This document shows positions 33,139 to 44,421 of a stretch of DNA of 64,000 bases, one piece after another (position 1 is the first letter of the stretch; each line of letters begins with the position of its first letter). Origin of the DNA: Linum tenue. Its lineage: Eukaryota; Streptophyta; Magnoliopsida; Malpighiales; Linaceae. The translations under genes were made by a program, and so were the position numbers. Below the pieces are notes generated by a model. The model made no database searches and was not told the DNA's origin. It was given only the letters and a program-made list of their open reading frames with translations. The stretch lies in the NCBI GenBank assembly GCA_946122785.1, contig CAMGYJ010000006.1:35546066-35610065 (forward strand). Reading direction: 5' to 3'.

Positions 33139-34080
33139 AATTGAGCGGTAATACTATTTTGGAAATGATTTCGTCGAGAGTGACTATCACACTCTTTTTG
33201 TTATAATAAGGTTGGAAATGGCGAAGCACAAATGAAGGTCGATCAGAGTGTTCACTGTATTGTACCTTGGAGATCCATTGGATTTTTGTTCGCTTTTAAC
33301 AAAATATGTCAACTTATGCTTTGCTTAGAGTTGATAGACCATTTGAGAAAATATTTAATTAGTTGGTTGTAAGTGATAATGATGATGGCATGGCCTGATA
33401 TAGTGTATTACCCACCTTAATTTCAAGTTTGTTGGCGGTTCTGAAGCTGCTTTCCCCTCTTTCCTCTTTTGCTGATTCTTGATGTCCTTGTAATCGTCCT
33501 TTCCTTGCTTGTTTTTTTTTTTTTTTTTTTGTTATTTTGTTGCCTTGTGGGATGGAAGTCAAGTGGAAGAAGAAGAAGAAAATGTAGGGGAGGTGTAAGG
33601 GAGTTTTGTCTCCCTTTTGATGTCTGTGTGTCCGAAAGGAGGAGAATGTTGGCTGCTAGGGTTTCTGCCGCCTCTTTTTTTTTCTGTCAGCTGCTGTTTA
33701 TTTTGCGAGGAAGGGGAGTGTGAAGTGCAGGGAAGAAGAAGATGAAGAAGAAGCGGGGAAGTGGCTCCCCTGTTTTGCAGCAGTCCAAGGTGTTCATTTT
33801 ATATAATTGGCGGCTTGTTCCCCAAGTTTGCAACCGTATCGGTTTTAGGTCGGACCGGTCTGGGTTTGGTTAGACCTGACCAAGTTGACTGAGTTGACCA
33901 AAAGCTGAATTAGTTGACCAACAGTTGACTTTGACTTAGACTTTGGGTCTTTGATTTGGGCCTAAATTTATTTTAACAATTTATTTTAACATGATGCTAT
34001 TTCAATTCCTAATTTTTATTGCTATGAAATAGAGGCCCAATCCTCGCTAGACCTAACACCCAATGTCTTAAGAATCAAAT
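33139..34080 (-). promoter_or_regulatory. Promoter-like stretch (minus strand) with TATA box and W-box cluster
   Basis: On the minus strand TATATAAAAT (33796-33805) is a good TATA box. About 80-135 bp upstream of it, five TTGAC(C/T) cores cluster at 33885-33890, 33894-33899, 33914-33919, 33925-33930 and 33931-33936 (plus strand reading). TTGAC(C/T) is the known WRKY-binding W-box. Downstream (lower coordinates) the sequence is rich in CTTCTTCTTC and has a T21 run on the plus strand near 33511-33531. It could be a solo LTR of another element or a relict gene promoter. No LTR ends were found. Confidence 0.45.
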
Positions 34081-34169
34081 CAATCATTAACTCTCATGTT
34101 TTTGTTATGTTGTGAAGTGTTTGCTTGTGCTAGACGTGTTGTGTTCTTTAAGTGTGTGTCTGGACGTGC

Positions 34170-35890
34170 ATGACCCGGAGTAATCCGGCGCCTTTAACAC
34201 CACTCGACGAGGACATTAATTGGAATCTCCAACTTCTAGCTCGAGAGAGGGAGCAAGCGGAGGGAAGAAGGAGAAGTAAATAAAGGGGACAACAAGTTGG
34301 TCCCGGATTTGAAGGAATTGAAGGAGAAGTTGAAGTTGAGATGGTTGAAAATCAACACCAAGGGGCTAATCCGCTTCCAAACCCAAATGTGGAAGTGGGA
34401 TCCAAGGAAAAGCCAAGGAATATGGGCTATTACATGGCTCCACGGGTGGCGGATATCCGATCTCCCATCTTACATCCACTCGTGGCCGCCAACAACTTTG
34501 AAATCAAGCCCTCTCTCGTGCTGATGATTCAACAAAATGCCTACTTCTACGGGCTTGCTCATGAATCACCACGAGAGAATGTCCAAAGGTTTCTTGAGCT
34601 AGCGAGAAGCTTGAAGATAAATGGTGTCCCCGAGGAAGCATTGTGATTGAAGCTCTTTCCCTATTCTTTGGCGGGGAAAGCAATCCGATGACTCAACAAC
34701 CGTTCGGCTCTATCCATCGCCTCTTGGGACGACCTACTCAACAAGTTCATGACACGATATTGTCCTCCTTCTAAGACGGCCGAGTGGAGAAAGAAGATCA
34801 CTCACTTTGAGCAAGAGGATGACGAGACATTGAGGGATGCATGAGAAAGATTCTCCGACTATTTCATCCAATGCCCTCACCATGGATTCGAGGAGCAATT
34901 TCTGATAGAAACCTTCTATGGAGGACTCATTCAATATGACAAGTCCCTCATCGACTCTCTTTGCCAAGGGAAGTTGATGAACATGACCCCTCCTTAAGTG
35001 ACCTAGTTGCTCAAAGATATGGCCCTTAAGGGATATGATTGGGGCTTGACAAGAAGTGGGAAGAGAAGTGCCAAGTGTGGGAGCAAGGGCTCCACTTGAA
35101 GCGAAGCATGACAAGTTGATCGAGGTGATCCTTGAGGACAAGACGCAAGGGAAGAGAGCGGTGATGTCTTGTGATTGGTGTTCAAGCACTAATCATGAAA
35201 TTGCGGATTGCCAAGCGATGAAGGAGACAAGTACCCCCGAGGAGCAAGTGAGTTCCATTGCCAATGCTAGAGGGAACAGCCCTTATAGCAACACCTACAA
35301 CCCCAGGTGGCGCAATCATCCAAACTTCGCTTGGTCTTCCCCTACCAATCCAAGACCTCCCGATTTCTAAGGTCCAACGGGAAACTGTCAACCTCGGCCA
35401 ACCTTCATCCAACAAAGGCCTCAATACCAAAACTCGAACTTCCAACAACCATACCAAGCACAATGCGGTCAAGGGTTTCAACAACAACAACAAGTCGACA
35501 AGTTCTCTAATCTTGAAGACCTTGTGACCTACTTTGTGAGTAGCTCTCAGAAGTTCGAGAAGATTGAGAAATTCATGGATGTGGCAAACTCCAATTTTAC
35601 CTTGGTTGAGGCGGGACTACGGAGCCATCAAGCAAGTCTCCAAAACTTGGAAGTGCAAATTAGCAATCTTGTCGTGTTCCTCACCGAGAGACCAAAGGGA
35701 GCCCTACCCTCTCAAGCCATTACCAACCTCAAGGATCATGCTAGGGTGAATGCGATCCATTTAAGGAGCGGGAAGGTGACTCCGGAGGTTGTTACCAAAG
35801 AAGTGAATGAGAAGGAAGACCCTCTACCCGAGGGTGATGAAGAAGAAACCTCGGGAGAAAAGAGAGGAGTGGCGAGGAAGGCATTGCCGA
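34170..35890 (+). pseudogene. Athila-4 gag (multiple stops)
   Basis: It starts at ATG 34170 in the GTGCATGACCCGG context. The core reads MGYYMAPRVADIRSPILHP, RFLELARSLKINGVPEEAL, a stop near 34644, then SIASWDDLLNKFMTRYCPPS, HFEQEDDETLRDA and GFEEQFLIETFYGGLIQ, with further stops near 34842 and 34996. The second part has APLEAKHDKLIEVILEDK, a zinc knuckle CDWCSSTNHEIADC near 35170-35211, Pro/Gln-rich sequence, and from 35524 an open frame VSSSQKFEKIEKFMDVANSN. It is closest to Athila-3 gag. Confidence 0.85.
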
Positions 35891-36874
35891 CGCCACCACA
35901 TGTGGTTGAGTACATGCAACCCCTACCTTTTCCCACGAGGGTGCACAAGGAAAGATTGGAAACGGAATGTGGAGGTTTCATGGAGATGCTCCGAAAGCTC
36001 CACCTCAACATTCCCTTCCTTCAAGCAATGGCCCACATGCCAAGGTATTCGAGATACCTCAAGGGGTGTCTCTCGAAGAAGCCGAAGTTTGAAGACCTCG
36101 CCAATGTCACCCTAGGCGAGGAGTTCTAAGCCTTCATCCTCAACAGGTTGCCCAAGAAGCAACCCGATCCAGGTAGTTTAACTATACCTCTTTGCATCAG
36201 TTCTCATCACATAGAAAACTCCTTGGCGGACTTAGGGGCCAGCATAAATGTGATGCCATATAAGCTTTTTAAGAGGCTAGACATAGGTGAACTAAAGACT
36301 ACGAGGCTTAGTGTCACATTGGTCGATCGCTCTGTCATTGGTCCTAGGGGCATAGTGGAGGACATGCTAGTACGAGTGGAAAAATTCTGTTATCCGACGG
36401 ATTTGTGATCCTGGATATAAGTGAGGATTCTGAGATGCCACTCATACTAGGACGCCCTTTCCTTGCTGCCGCCAAGGCTTTAATTGATGTAAATGAGGGA
36501 ACTTTGATTCTGAGAGATGGTGAGGAGAGAATTACTCTGGGAATTGATCCTAAGCCTAGGAGTGAGGATGTGAAGGAAGTGGAACCGGGTGATATGAATG
36601 TAAGTGGAGGAGAGCCTTCCAAGGCGAACCCCACTATTACTGTGGTTCTAGTGATGATGTGAAGCAAGAAAGCAAGGAGGGCATCTTGCCGAAAGAAAGA
36701 AGGAAACGAGCTTGGAGGGAAAGGATAAGTTATGCTAATGTCTTGTGGAAGGAAAAGGGCAAAGCAAAAGTCATTGGCCGAGAAGGCCAACTCGTGGAGA
36801 GCAAGTTGGGAGGCGACATGGCTCGCTCCGATAATGTGACGGATCCACTCTCGGCGGCATCACGTTCAAAGGGG
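35891..36874 (+). pseudogene. Athila-4 protease and linker
   Basis: The order is PLPFPTRVHKERLETECGGF, LHLNIPFLQAMAHMPRYSRY, LANVTLGEEF with a stop at 36127, then LADLGASINVMPYKLFKRLD, VTLVDRSVIGPRGIVEDML, a frame change near 36405, VILDISEDSEMPLILGRPF and ALIDVNEGTLILRDGEE. An acidic linker and a lysine-rich stretch follow to about 36874. The RT that should follow is missing. Confidence 0.85.
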
Positions 36875-38063
36875 TGATAGACCCGCAACGTCAAGCTAGC
36901 GAGGTTAACTCAGCGCTTGTTGGGAGGCAAACCAACGTAGGTTTTTTCTTTTCCTTATTTTTCGTTTTTGTGTCGAGTGAAGAGTTCAAGTGGTCGAGTG
37001 GGCTCCCCGTGCTAGGTTTTTGTGATTTCGTGTTTTGAGTTGTGTCGTGGATGATAGTAGGCACAGTGGAGTAGGTCAACTAAATTTTTTTGGAAGTGCC
37101 CTGTTTTCACTGGTGTTCACGGACGGATTGCCCTGTTCAAGGTCTTATAAGACCGTGAATAGGCAAACGCGTTCGTAAGTCAGGATGCTTCCACGTGTGT
37201 CAAACCCATCGACTGTCCTGTGTTCACGGACGGATTGCAGTGTTCACGATCTTAACAATCGTGGACTGGAAAACGCGTTTGTGAATACAGGGTCTGCCTA
37301 TAAAAGGGTCGTGAACGGTCTTTTTCACTTCATGACCCAAAATCTCGCCAGAATCTTTCAAATCTCACCGGAAAATCGTGACAATCCGACGGTTTTTGCT
37401 CATTTCCTCCACTTCTGGCGAGCCCAACCCAAAACCAAGACCAGACCCAGTCTCCCCTCATCAAAAGCAGCCATCACTGAGATTTTGGGACGATTTGGAG
37501 CATTTTTCTTCCGGTGAAGTCGCTGGCGGCGAGACTCCAACGACCTTCCTACAACGCTCCGTCGACCTCCTCCGGTCTGTTTTTGACCGATTTTTTGCCT
37601 TCCTCGCCCTCTCCTCACCTGCCTACCCTTCCTACTTGAGTCTTCAAGTTTGTTTTTAGCTCTAACTTATTTATTTTGGGGGAATCGGATTAGGTAGTGA
37701 AGTGAGGAGAATTTTAGTGAATTGAATGTTGAACTTAGCGTTAGAGCAAGGAATTAGGTAAATTAGGGTGATTGAATGATTGAATGATGTTGCTTGAGCT
37801 TAGTTGAACCTTGGTGGGCATGTTTTGATTCGAATTTCTTTTATTTGTGAAATTTGCCCACCAAGTGCTAATTGTTGAATGATGTGAAATGTTTTGCTGG
37901 AGTGGTAGTTGGCAACCATCTCTCGGTGTGCTTGTGCTTAATTGTTTTGATTGGCATGGATCCGTAGTGGAAATATAAGTGTGGGGGGAATTCCTTTTTC
38001 CTCCCAATGTGTAGAGATTGACAATTATTTTCACGTATGGTGCATGTTTGTCGTTTTTGCAGG
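36875..38063 (+). other. Athila-4 post-pol spacer
   Basis: It begins with the conserved post-integrase sequence (GCGCTTGTTGGGAGGCAAAC, about 36910-36929) joined straight to the protease linker. The block 37108-37320 holds GTTCACGG/CCGTGAAC copies, several decayed. A PPT-like tract AAGTGTGGGGGG is at 37978-37988. The spacer ends TCGTTTTTGCAG at 38051-38062, a splice-acceptor-like site 1 bp before the ORF1 ATG (38064). Coding frames at 37185-37659 look incidental. Confidence 0.78.
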
Positions 38064-40902
38064 ATGTTGAACGTGGAGCACGAGTACATCAGCTACTTGG
38101 TGAATGACTCGCACGAAACTACACCACAATAAAATCCGAACTAGAGCCCAAGTTTTTAAACTCTAGCAGGGTGCAGTATAGAGCAAGTATTTAAATATCG
38201 ACTCGGGCCGGTCCATGTACCCCTACTTCAATCGCCTAGGTTGTTATCTAGCAAGCAATTTTAGGGTTTAGGTTTATTGGAACTACAAACTAAAATGGCA
38301 AAGAAAAGTAAATAAAGGAAAAGTCTAACTAAGGGAGCTTCACCCAGGAATTGCTTCCCCTTAACTAGCTACCATGACTCGTTGGATTGAATGAAGTCGT
38401 GAGGCATAGGTGATTGTGAACCTCGGGGGTGAGCAACTAGTGATCAATCTGTCACGACATCAATTCACTAGTGAACGATTTGTCACGGGATCGATCCACT
38501 CACCAGATCTAAGGGAACCACTAGGAGGAGCAACTAGTAATCCATTTGTCACATGATGGATTCACTTGAGGTCGATTTGTCACGGGATCAATCCTCTCAC
38601 TCAGTCACTACTGGTTGCCTAGGTCTCTCCCTCAAACCGGAATTCCAGTGGCTTAATCACAACCAACCTAGATGGGCACGATAATCGCGAACCGCAGAGG
38701 GATGCATATGTGGTCGGAGACCACAGTCTCAATTGCTAAACCGAGGTAAGGATGAAAGGTCGTGTCACTCGACCCTCTCAGTTTAGACAATCGATATTTG
38801 ACTTTCTCCCTCACTCAACTCTAAGGTCGGACGGCTTAATCACGATTAATCAACTTGCTTAACTCAACATTGAGGGTTGCCCTAGCTTAACCTAGTTTAG
38901 GTGGCTTAGAAAGCGGAAAGAAAACCAACTCGATTGAGTCTCCCTTGGAAGGGGGATTTTCCTCTCTAAGCTAGGCTAAGGTGGCTAATTAGATTGCTAG
39001 CACCTAAATGCACAAACCTAAGGATGCTAAGCACAAAATATGCACAACCCCTAGGTTTCTAAGCACGAGCATGCACAATCACCATAAAACACCTCGAATA
39101 CTCAAATTGATGCAAACCCACACTTAATCATTCAATCTAAACAAGCAATTACAAAGTATTAATTAGGGATATACAACACCCAATAGAAAAGAGTGAGTTT
39201 CTAGAGAGAGAGGGATTACAAATTTGAGCTCAAGATCTTCTTCCTCCAGGTTTGAATCTTCCACCCAAGCCTCCAATGATACTCCAAGATTACTCTAGCA
39301 CTCTCTCTCTCACTAGAACTCCCCTTTGATTTTTTAGGTTGAAACCCTAGAGAAAGAAAGTGTTTCTTCTCCAAAAACCAGCTCTCCTTTCTCTCTCCCC
39401 GCTGCTGTCTTCAAATTTTCCCAAAAGTGACCAGTTCACGGATGCGTTGGCCACTTCACGGCCGTGAACTCCTAACGTGTCCGCCAACTCAGCGTCATCT
39501 AAAACGCGGCGCTTCACTCTCCTGGGTTCACGATCAATTGCCCCAGTTCATGATCTTAGAGACCGTGAACTGCCTTGTAGTCAGTAACTTCACAAACCTC
39601 ACTGGACTGCTCGATGTACACGGTTTGTGGTCCATGTTCACGGTCTTAGGAGACCGTGAACTTCCTTGTCCGGCCGTGAACTGCGGGTGTTTCCTGGGAC
39701 GCCTTCACTTCACTACTATGGGGAAATTATCACAGACTTCGGACTTTTCTTCGGTTTTTGCGCTTTTTGACCGCCAAATATCCCAAAACTCGTCCTCGAC
39801 CCTTCCACTTTTGCTAGGACCTGAAATGTATCAAAACAAGCACAACCTAGCGTGAAATATGTCGAGTAACAATGAAATACTAAGCTAAACGATTAAGAAA
39901 TGAGGGGAAGAATGTGTACATTTGAGCCCGAATCAGTGAACCACGCTAGGTTCGGGACCAAGTTTGCATACTAGAGGGACATCTGATTGGGCCACATTGG
40001 CGGCTGGACCTAGACATGTTTAACATGTTCAGGTATCGAGCCGCGATGTCAGTGGCGTCAGCTGCTGTCAATGGACGAGCTCATCTACCAGCTGCTGACT
40101 TATGATGCATTCCCCCAGGCCATGGGGCTCGACAGGATATATATGACGATGAAGGAGCGGCAATACACCATCTACTTCCACTACCAGGCCGCATTCCAGG
40201 CTCTTCTGCTGCTCCGAGCACAAGTAGGACGAGTTCGAGGCCAACTGCACCAATGCGGTGAAGCTGAGGATCCCTTGAAGGATCATGCGCACGCTCCTCA
40301 CCCGATCTGTCGTCCCCATCTCATAGTCAGTCCACTTGCTCACGAATAGAGGGCTACTTGCTCTCTTTTCGATGAGGCATCCAGCAGACCCGATCCACCT
40401 GGGATCTCTCATAGCCACCTCTTTCGCCCGGTGTCTGGGGGGGAACAGGATGGACACTATGCACATGGGGGGCATTATTACCAGGCTGGCCCGACACTTT
40501 CATGTGGAGTTGGAGAGGTGCTCCATCGTCAGCCGGACAGAGCCCTTCCTAGTGGCGATTCTCTACAACCAGAAGCTAGTGCTTCAGGGAGAGTGGGGGG
40601 TAGAGTACCTTGAGGGGCTCCGAACCTCAGGAGTCATGAGGCCAGTAGTTGACCCGGCTCCAGTGGAGCCTGATGTAGGGGCCCCACCTCCAGAGCAGCC
40701 ACCTGCTCGAGCTCCCAACCACAACCGCCATCCCACGCTTCAGCGCCCTGTACCAACACCAGCAGCACCATTCGGTGCCATTCCTTCTACTTCCGGGGTA
40801 CCCCTAGTGGAGATGATGGACCGTGTAGAGACCCACGTCATGGGCGTCACTTCCCGGATTGACCGGCAGATCGACCTGCTCAAGCGGATTGCTCGTCGCT
40901 AG
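38064..40902 (+). pseudogene. Athila-4 ORF1-like gene, split by a solo LTR
   Basis: The first 41 bp (MLNVEHEYISYLV) lie at 38064-38104. The reading resumes at 39941 with HARFGTKFAY after the solo LTR and one copy of the 5-bp duplication. Stops then occur near 39975. Later blocks are MDELIYQLLTYDAFPQAMGL (40071) and, after a frame change near 40320, PIHLGSLIATSFARCLGGN, MHMGGIITRLARHFHVEL, KLVLQGEWGVEYLEGL and a Pro-rich tail ending RIDRQIDLLKRIARR (stop 40900-40902). It is the same family as Athila-3 ORF1 and occupies the env-like position. Confidence 0.8.
38105..39935 (-). repeat. Solo Athila LTR (1831 bp) with perfect 5-bp target duplication
   Basis: The plus strand starts TGACTCGCACG and ends GAGCCCGAATCA; the family LTR is read on the minus strand (TGATTCGGGCTC...). 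Flanks are GTGAA at 38100-38104 and GTGAA at 39936-39940, a perfect duplication. No internal element sequence is present, so this is a solo LTR left by LTR-LTR recombination. It is about 290 bp longer than 23679-25219, partly because of a duplicated block (units at 38431 and 38528). The palindrome stem is at 39636-39645/39652-39661. Confidence 0.93.
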
Positions 40903-43019
40903 GACCTCATTCCAGATGATGAGCCGGGGCCTTCGACCTAGTGAGAGGTAGCCGACGAGTGAGACATGTGGCAGAGCCGATTACTTTCGCCCTACTTCTC
41001 CACTTGGAACTTTGAACTTTTTTGTTTTATTCCTTTCTTTTATTTAGTATGTGTGAACAACTACTACTGTATGGTTTTGTGTAATAACCTCGCCTCGAGC
41101 GAGTATGTGTTGTGTTTGTGTGTGTGTTTTTGTCTTCTCCTTGATGCTAAACTCTCCTACCCCGGAAAAATTCCAACTTTCACTCACCAAGACAAGTGGT
41201 AACATCGTTCTACCCTTATCTTACGCCATTGAGGGCAATGTCAAACTTAAGTGTGTGTGTGTTGGGGGGGGGGGGGGGGGTAGTTTATTCTTATGCTGGT
41301 GTGAGGTGTTTGATGCTTGGAGCTTGATGTATGCCCAAATTTGAAAACTTTGAGGGCTCCAAGGAATGTTTGCATGATCAAAGTGGCCGGTTTGTAGGAG
41401 AATCTCGTGTTTATTGGCATTGACCTTGAATTGTTGCATGTGATCGATTATGTCCTATGATGATGACTGAGAGGTGCATTAGGATAGTGCAAAAGTTTAC
41501 TTCTCATGTGTGCAAAAATTAATGGATGTCTTGACTGAATTACTTGTTGATTACAATTGCCATGCGTTGTGTTTTGTGAAATTGGAATGAATGATTGGGT
41601 GACTAGGTAGCCATGTGAGTTTTGAGTCGATCGTTTTATTCTTGTGTGCTTAGATCCCTCTTACCATGGCGGGTAACATCACAGTTGTCACAGTGAGTAT
41701 GATGGAGGCATAGGATTAGTCCACGCCCAAATGTTGATTGTCCCGAAATGCTTTATCCCCTAGTCAACCCTTTTGAGCCTTGTGACTTTGGGGGTCGTTC
41801 TCTTGTAGGAGCTTTGTGCTTGTGAGCTTAATGGTGTTTGATAGAACGACCCCCATCCTTTCTTCGTGTCTAAACCTGATTCGTCCTTGTGTCGCGGAGC
41901 TCTCGCTTTTGAGTTCCATTGAGGTTCTACATAGGAAGATTGTGTGCGGTTCTTGCTAGGAATGAAAGAGAAAAGAGTAGTGTTCAAGTGAGTTCTTAAA
42001 AGAGAGCATTGGTTGTTAAAGGTAAAGTGGCAAATGTTTAAATCTCTAGTACCCCCCCCCCCCATAAAAATGAAAAGAAAAAAGAAAGAAAAGTAGAAAG
42101 AAAAAGAAATCGAAAAAGAGGTAATAAAATGGGGTAAATAAAGTAGAGAGTGCCACAAAAGATTCAAAGAGTATGCTCTAAGTGGGGTTACTTGGCACGC
42201 AAGCCATTGAAACCCCCACATTGTTTTAGAACTCCTTCACTACCAAGTCGAAATGTGATAGCAATAGTAGACCGAGGAAGAGCGCTTAAAGGTAGTTCAT
42301 GATGGGTGATAGTTTGGAAGAGAGAAGCAAGGTTTTTGGCCGATGCTAGAGGCCAATGTTTGTAGGGAAGGTTCATAGTCGAAGCCATAGAACCTTCGGG
42401 TTTAGGGTGAAGATGTAGGACCTCGTGATATGTTTGTCACCAATCAAAAAGCCTTCTCCCCATGTCCAAGACAATTTCTAGTCATTTGAACCCGTGTCTA
42501 AGACCTCTGGACAAGCTAGTGATGACAACCGTCCCGTGAACTCTAACATTTAGAGGTTGCCGTTGTGGTGAAGAGACGATAGGGTCGAGTGTTGATGATT
42601 GTGCACATTCTTGGCACCAAAAAGGTCCTGACCGCACTGGTCAAGAGAGTGAGTGATACATTCTTGCTTTGCATGTCATATGATACCCCGGTGAGGACCT
42701 TTGTTGCCCATTCGTTTATTCCTTGGACTAGAATGTTATGCATGGTTAGTTTTGGTTGATAAGTGATCTTGTTGAGACTTGCATTGATTCATGAACAAGG
42801 TCAGAACTTTTCGTATGCCCGTTTTTGGTGACCTCGAATGTTGTTTGTGGTGGATGTCGGTATTGCTTGCAACGGTCCATGTGTTAATTGCCAACAGCCA
42901 TTGTGATTTGCCACTTTGTGCCCTTTGTGTTGTCCCCGAAGAATTTTCGTTAGGTTGAGAGATTACCTTGTAAGAAATGGTTTGCTTGGGGACAAGAAAA
43001 CGTCTAAGTGTTGGGGAGG
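40903..43019 (+). other. Athila-4 3' non-coding region and PPT
   Basis: No gene is supported. A TTAAGTGTGTGTGTGTT tract followed by a long G run (about 41246-41281) is an expanded PPT-like site after ORF1. Conserved blocks include GATGGAGGCATAGGATTAG near 41701 and CCCCATGTCCAAGAC near 42457. A run of about 11 C is at 42053-42063. The real PPT is TAAGTGTTGGGGAGG at 43005-43019, directly before the LTR, with one T interrupting the purine run. Confidence 0.8.
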
Positions 43020-44421
43020 TGATTCGGGCCTAATTGTACACTTTTTACCCCCGTCTCGCTTTGATGTTCGTTGCAATTGAACTCCAAAAGGGGTGGTTTT
43101 ACGCGAGGTTTCTTGTGTTTCATTGTGTTTCAGATCCTAACAGGTGAAACCTACCCCGGAGTCGAAAGTTGGAAGGAAAGGAGCAAAGACCGGGCAAAGA
43201 GGAGGAGACAGTCGTAGATCATGGTCTTCCATGGGAGTTCACTGTCTTACAGGACCGTGAACTAGAGCCATATTGCATGAACCAAGGAGCGTCCAGAGAG
43301 GGTTTTGAGGTTACCAAAGCCAAGGTTGTTCACGGTCGCTCAGATCGTGAACCCCAAGATGTGAAGCAGTGCGTTTTGGTTCAGGCTTCTTCTTCTTCTT
43401 CTTCTTCTTCTTCAGATTTTAGAGTGAGAAAGTGACGAACCAAAGAAGAGGAGAAGCTAGGGTTTAATCTCCAAGCAATGATTTGGGAATTGCTCCCCCA
43501 AAGGAGGATCTCTTCAACACAAGGAGCAAGGCTTTCATCTTCTTGATGGTTTTCCTTTCCCTCTTTTGTGTTTTCCCTTCTCCTAGCATGGAGTAGTCCC
43601 TTCTTTCACTTGGGTGTTTGTAAACCCTAGCTACAAAATGTGAATGCTTGTAAGAATTGAATGATTTGTGTGTGGTTGTGTTTAATGTGAATGTGGAGGT
43701 ATTTTTCATGATGATTGTGTGTGCTTGGGGCATTGCATGCCTCCTAGGCTAGTTTAGAGAGGAAACCTCCTTTATCCAAAGAGGCTCAATTTGAGTTCGG
43801 TTTCCTTGGGCATTCAAAGCCTCCTAGACTAGCTTAGAGAGAACCCTCCTTAACCTAAGAGGCTCTATTAGAGATGGGTTTTCTTGGGCATTTCATGCCT
43901 CCTTTTCTAGGTTAATTAAGGGAAAACCTCCTATTTCGTATTAGCACTTAGGGTTTGATTGTGGGTGGCCGTCCGAACTCCAATTCGAGGGTGAAGTCTA
44001 GTCATTCCTTAGTCGATAGGTTGAGAGGGTCGCATTAGCGGCTTGGATCATATCCCATTTCATCAACCTAGAGACTAAAAGGGTAGCCTTGGTTACTTGT
44101 TATACTTTCCTGCGGTTTATGACCCACTAACGACGCACGGTCGTTCGATTCTTCAAGTCGTAATTGTTAGCTAGGGGGAGCAACACCCGGGTGAAGCCTT
44201 CTCAATTAGTGTCAAATCCATTTTCCCTTTGCAAAGTAATTTGGCTTTAGACCTTCATTTTCATAAAAGATATTCCGCTAGATCATGTTTCAAACAGTCG
44301 AAGTAGCGGTGCATGGGACGGCCCGGGTCGATATTTAAATATACTTGCCCCATAGTGCACCCATCTAAGGTTTATACTTGGGCCTTAGGTGGGATTTTAT
44401 TGTGTTAGTCAAAGTGAGTCA
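43020..44421 (+). repeat. Athila-4 3' LTR (1402 bp)
   Basis: It starts TGATTCGGGCCTAATTG after the PPT and ends AAAGTGAGTCA at 44421. The palindrome block at about 43225-43355 includes GTTCACTGTC/GACCGTGAAC (one mismatch) at 43238-43263. A (CTT)n microsatellite, about 9 units, is at 43385-43413. TATA-type and leader sequence follow. The flank from 44422 belongs to a different gypsy element. Confidence 0.88.

Larger units (their letters stand above)
34085..44421 (+). mobile_element. Athila-4, pol-less LTR retrotransposon, 5' truncated
   Basis: Leader sequence (GTTTGCTTGTGCTAGACGTG near 34119) leads into gag, protease, linker, spacer, ORF1, 3' region, PPT and 3' LTR (43020-44421). The 5' LTR and primer site are missing: leader homology starts only near 34085-34120 after unrelated sequence. 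RT, RNase H and integrase are absent with the same junction as Athila-3. A solo LTR (38105-39935) interrupts ORF1. Confidence 0.87.

Noticed and set aside
36890..37660. Short plus-strand frames in the Athila-4 spacer as a host gene
   Set aside because: The segment aligns with the Athila-3 spacer (27277-28456 reversed) where no such frames persist.
40071..40349. Separate small gene before the Athila-4 ORF1 tail
   Set aside because: Its start matches the ORF1 family and it continues in another frame; it is part of the broken ORF1.
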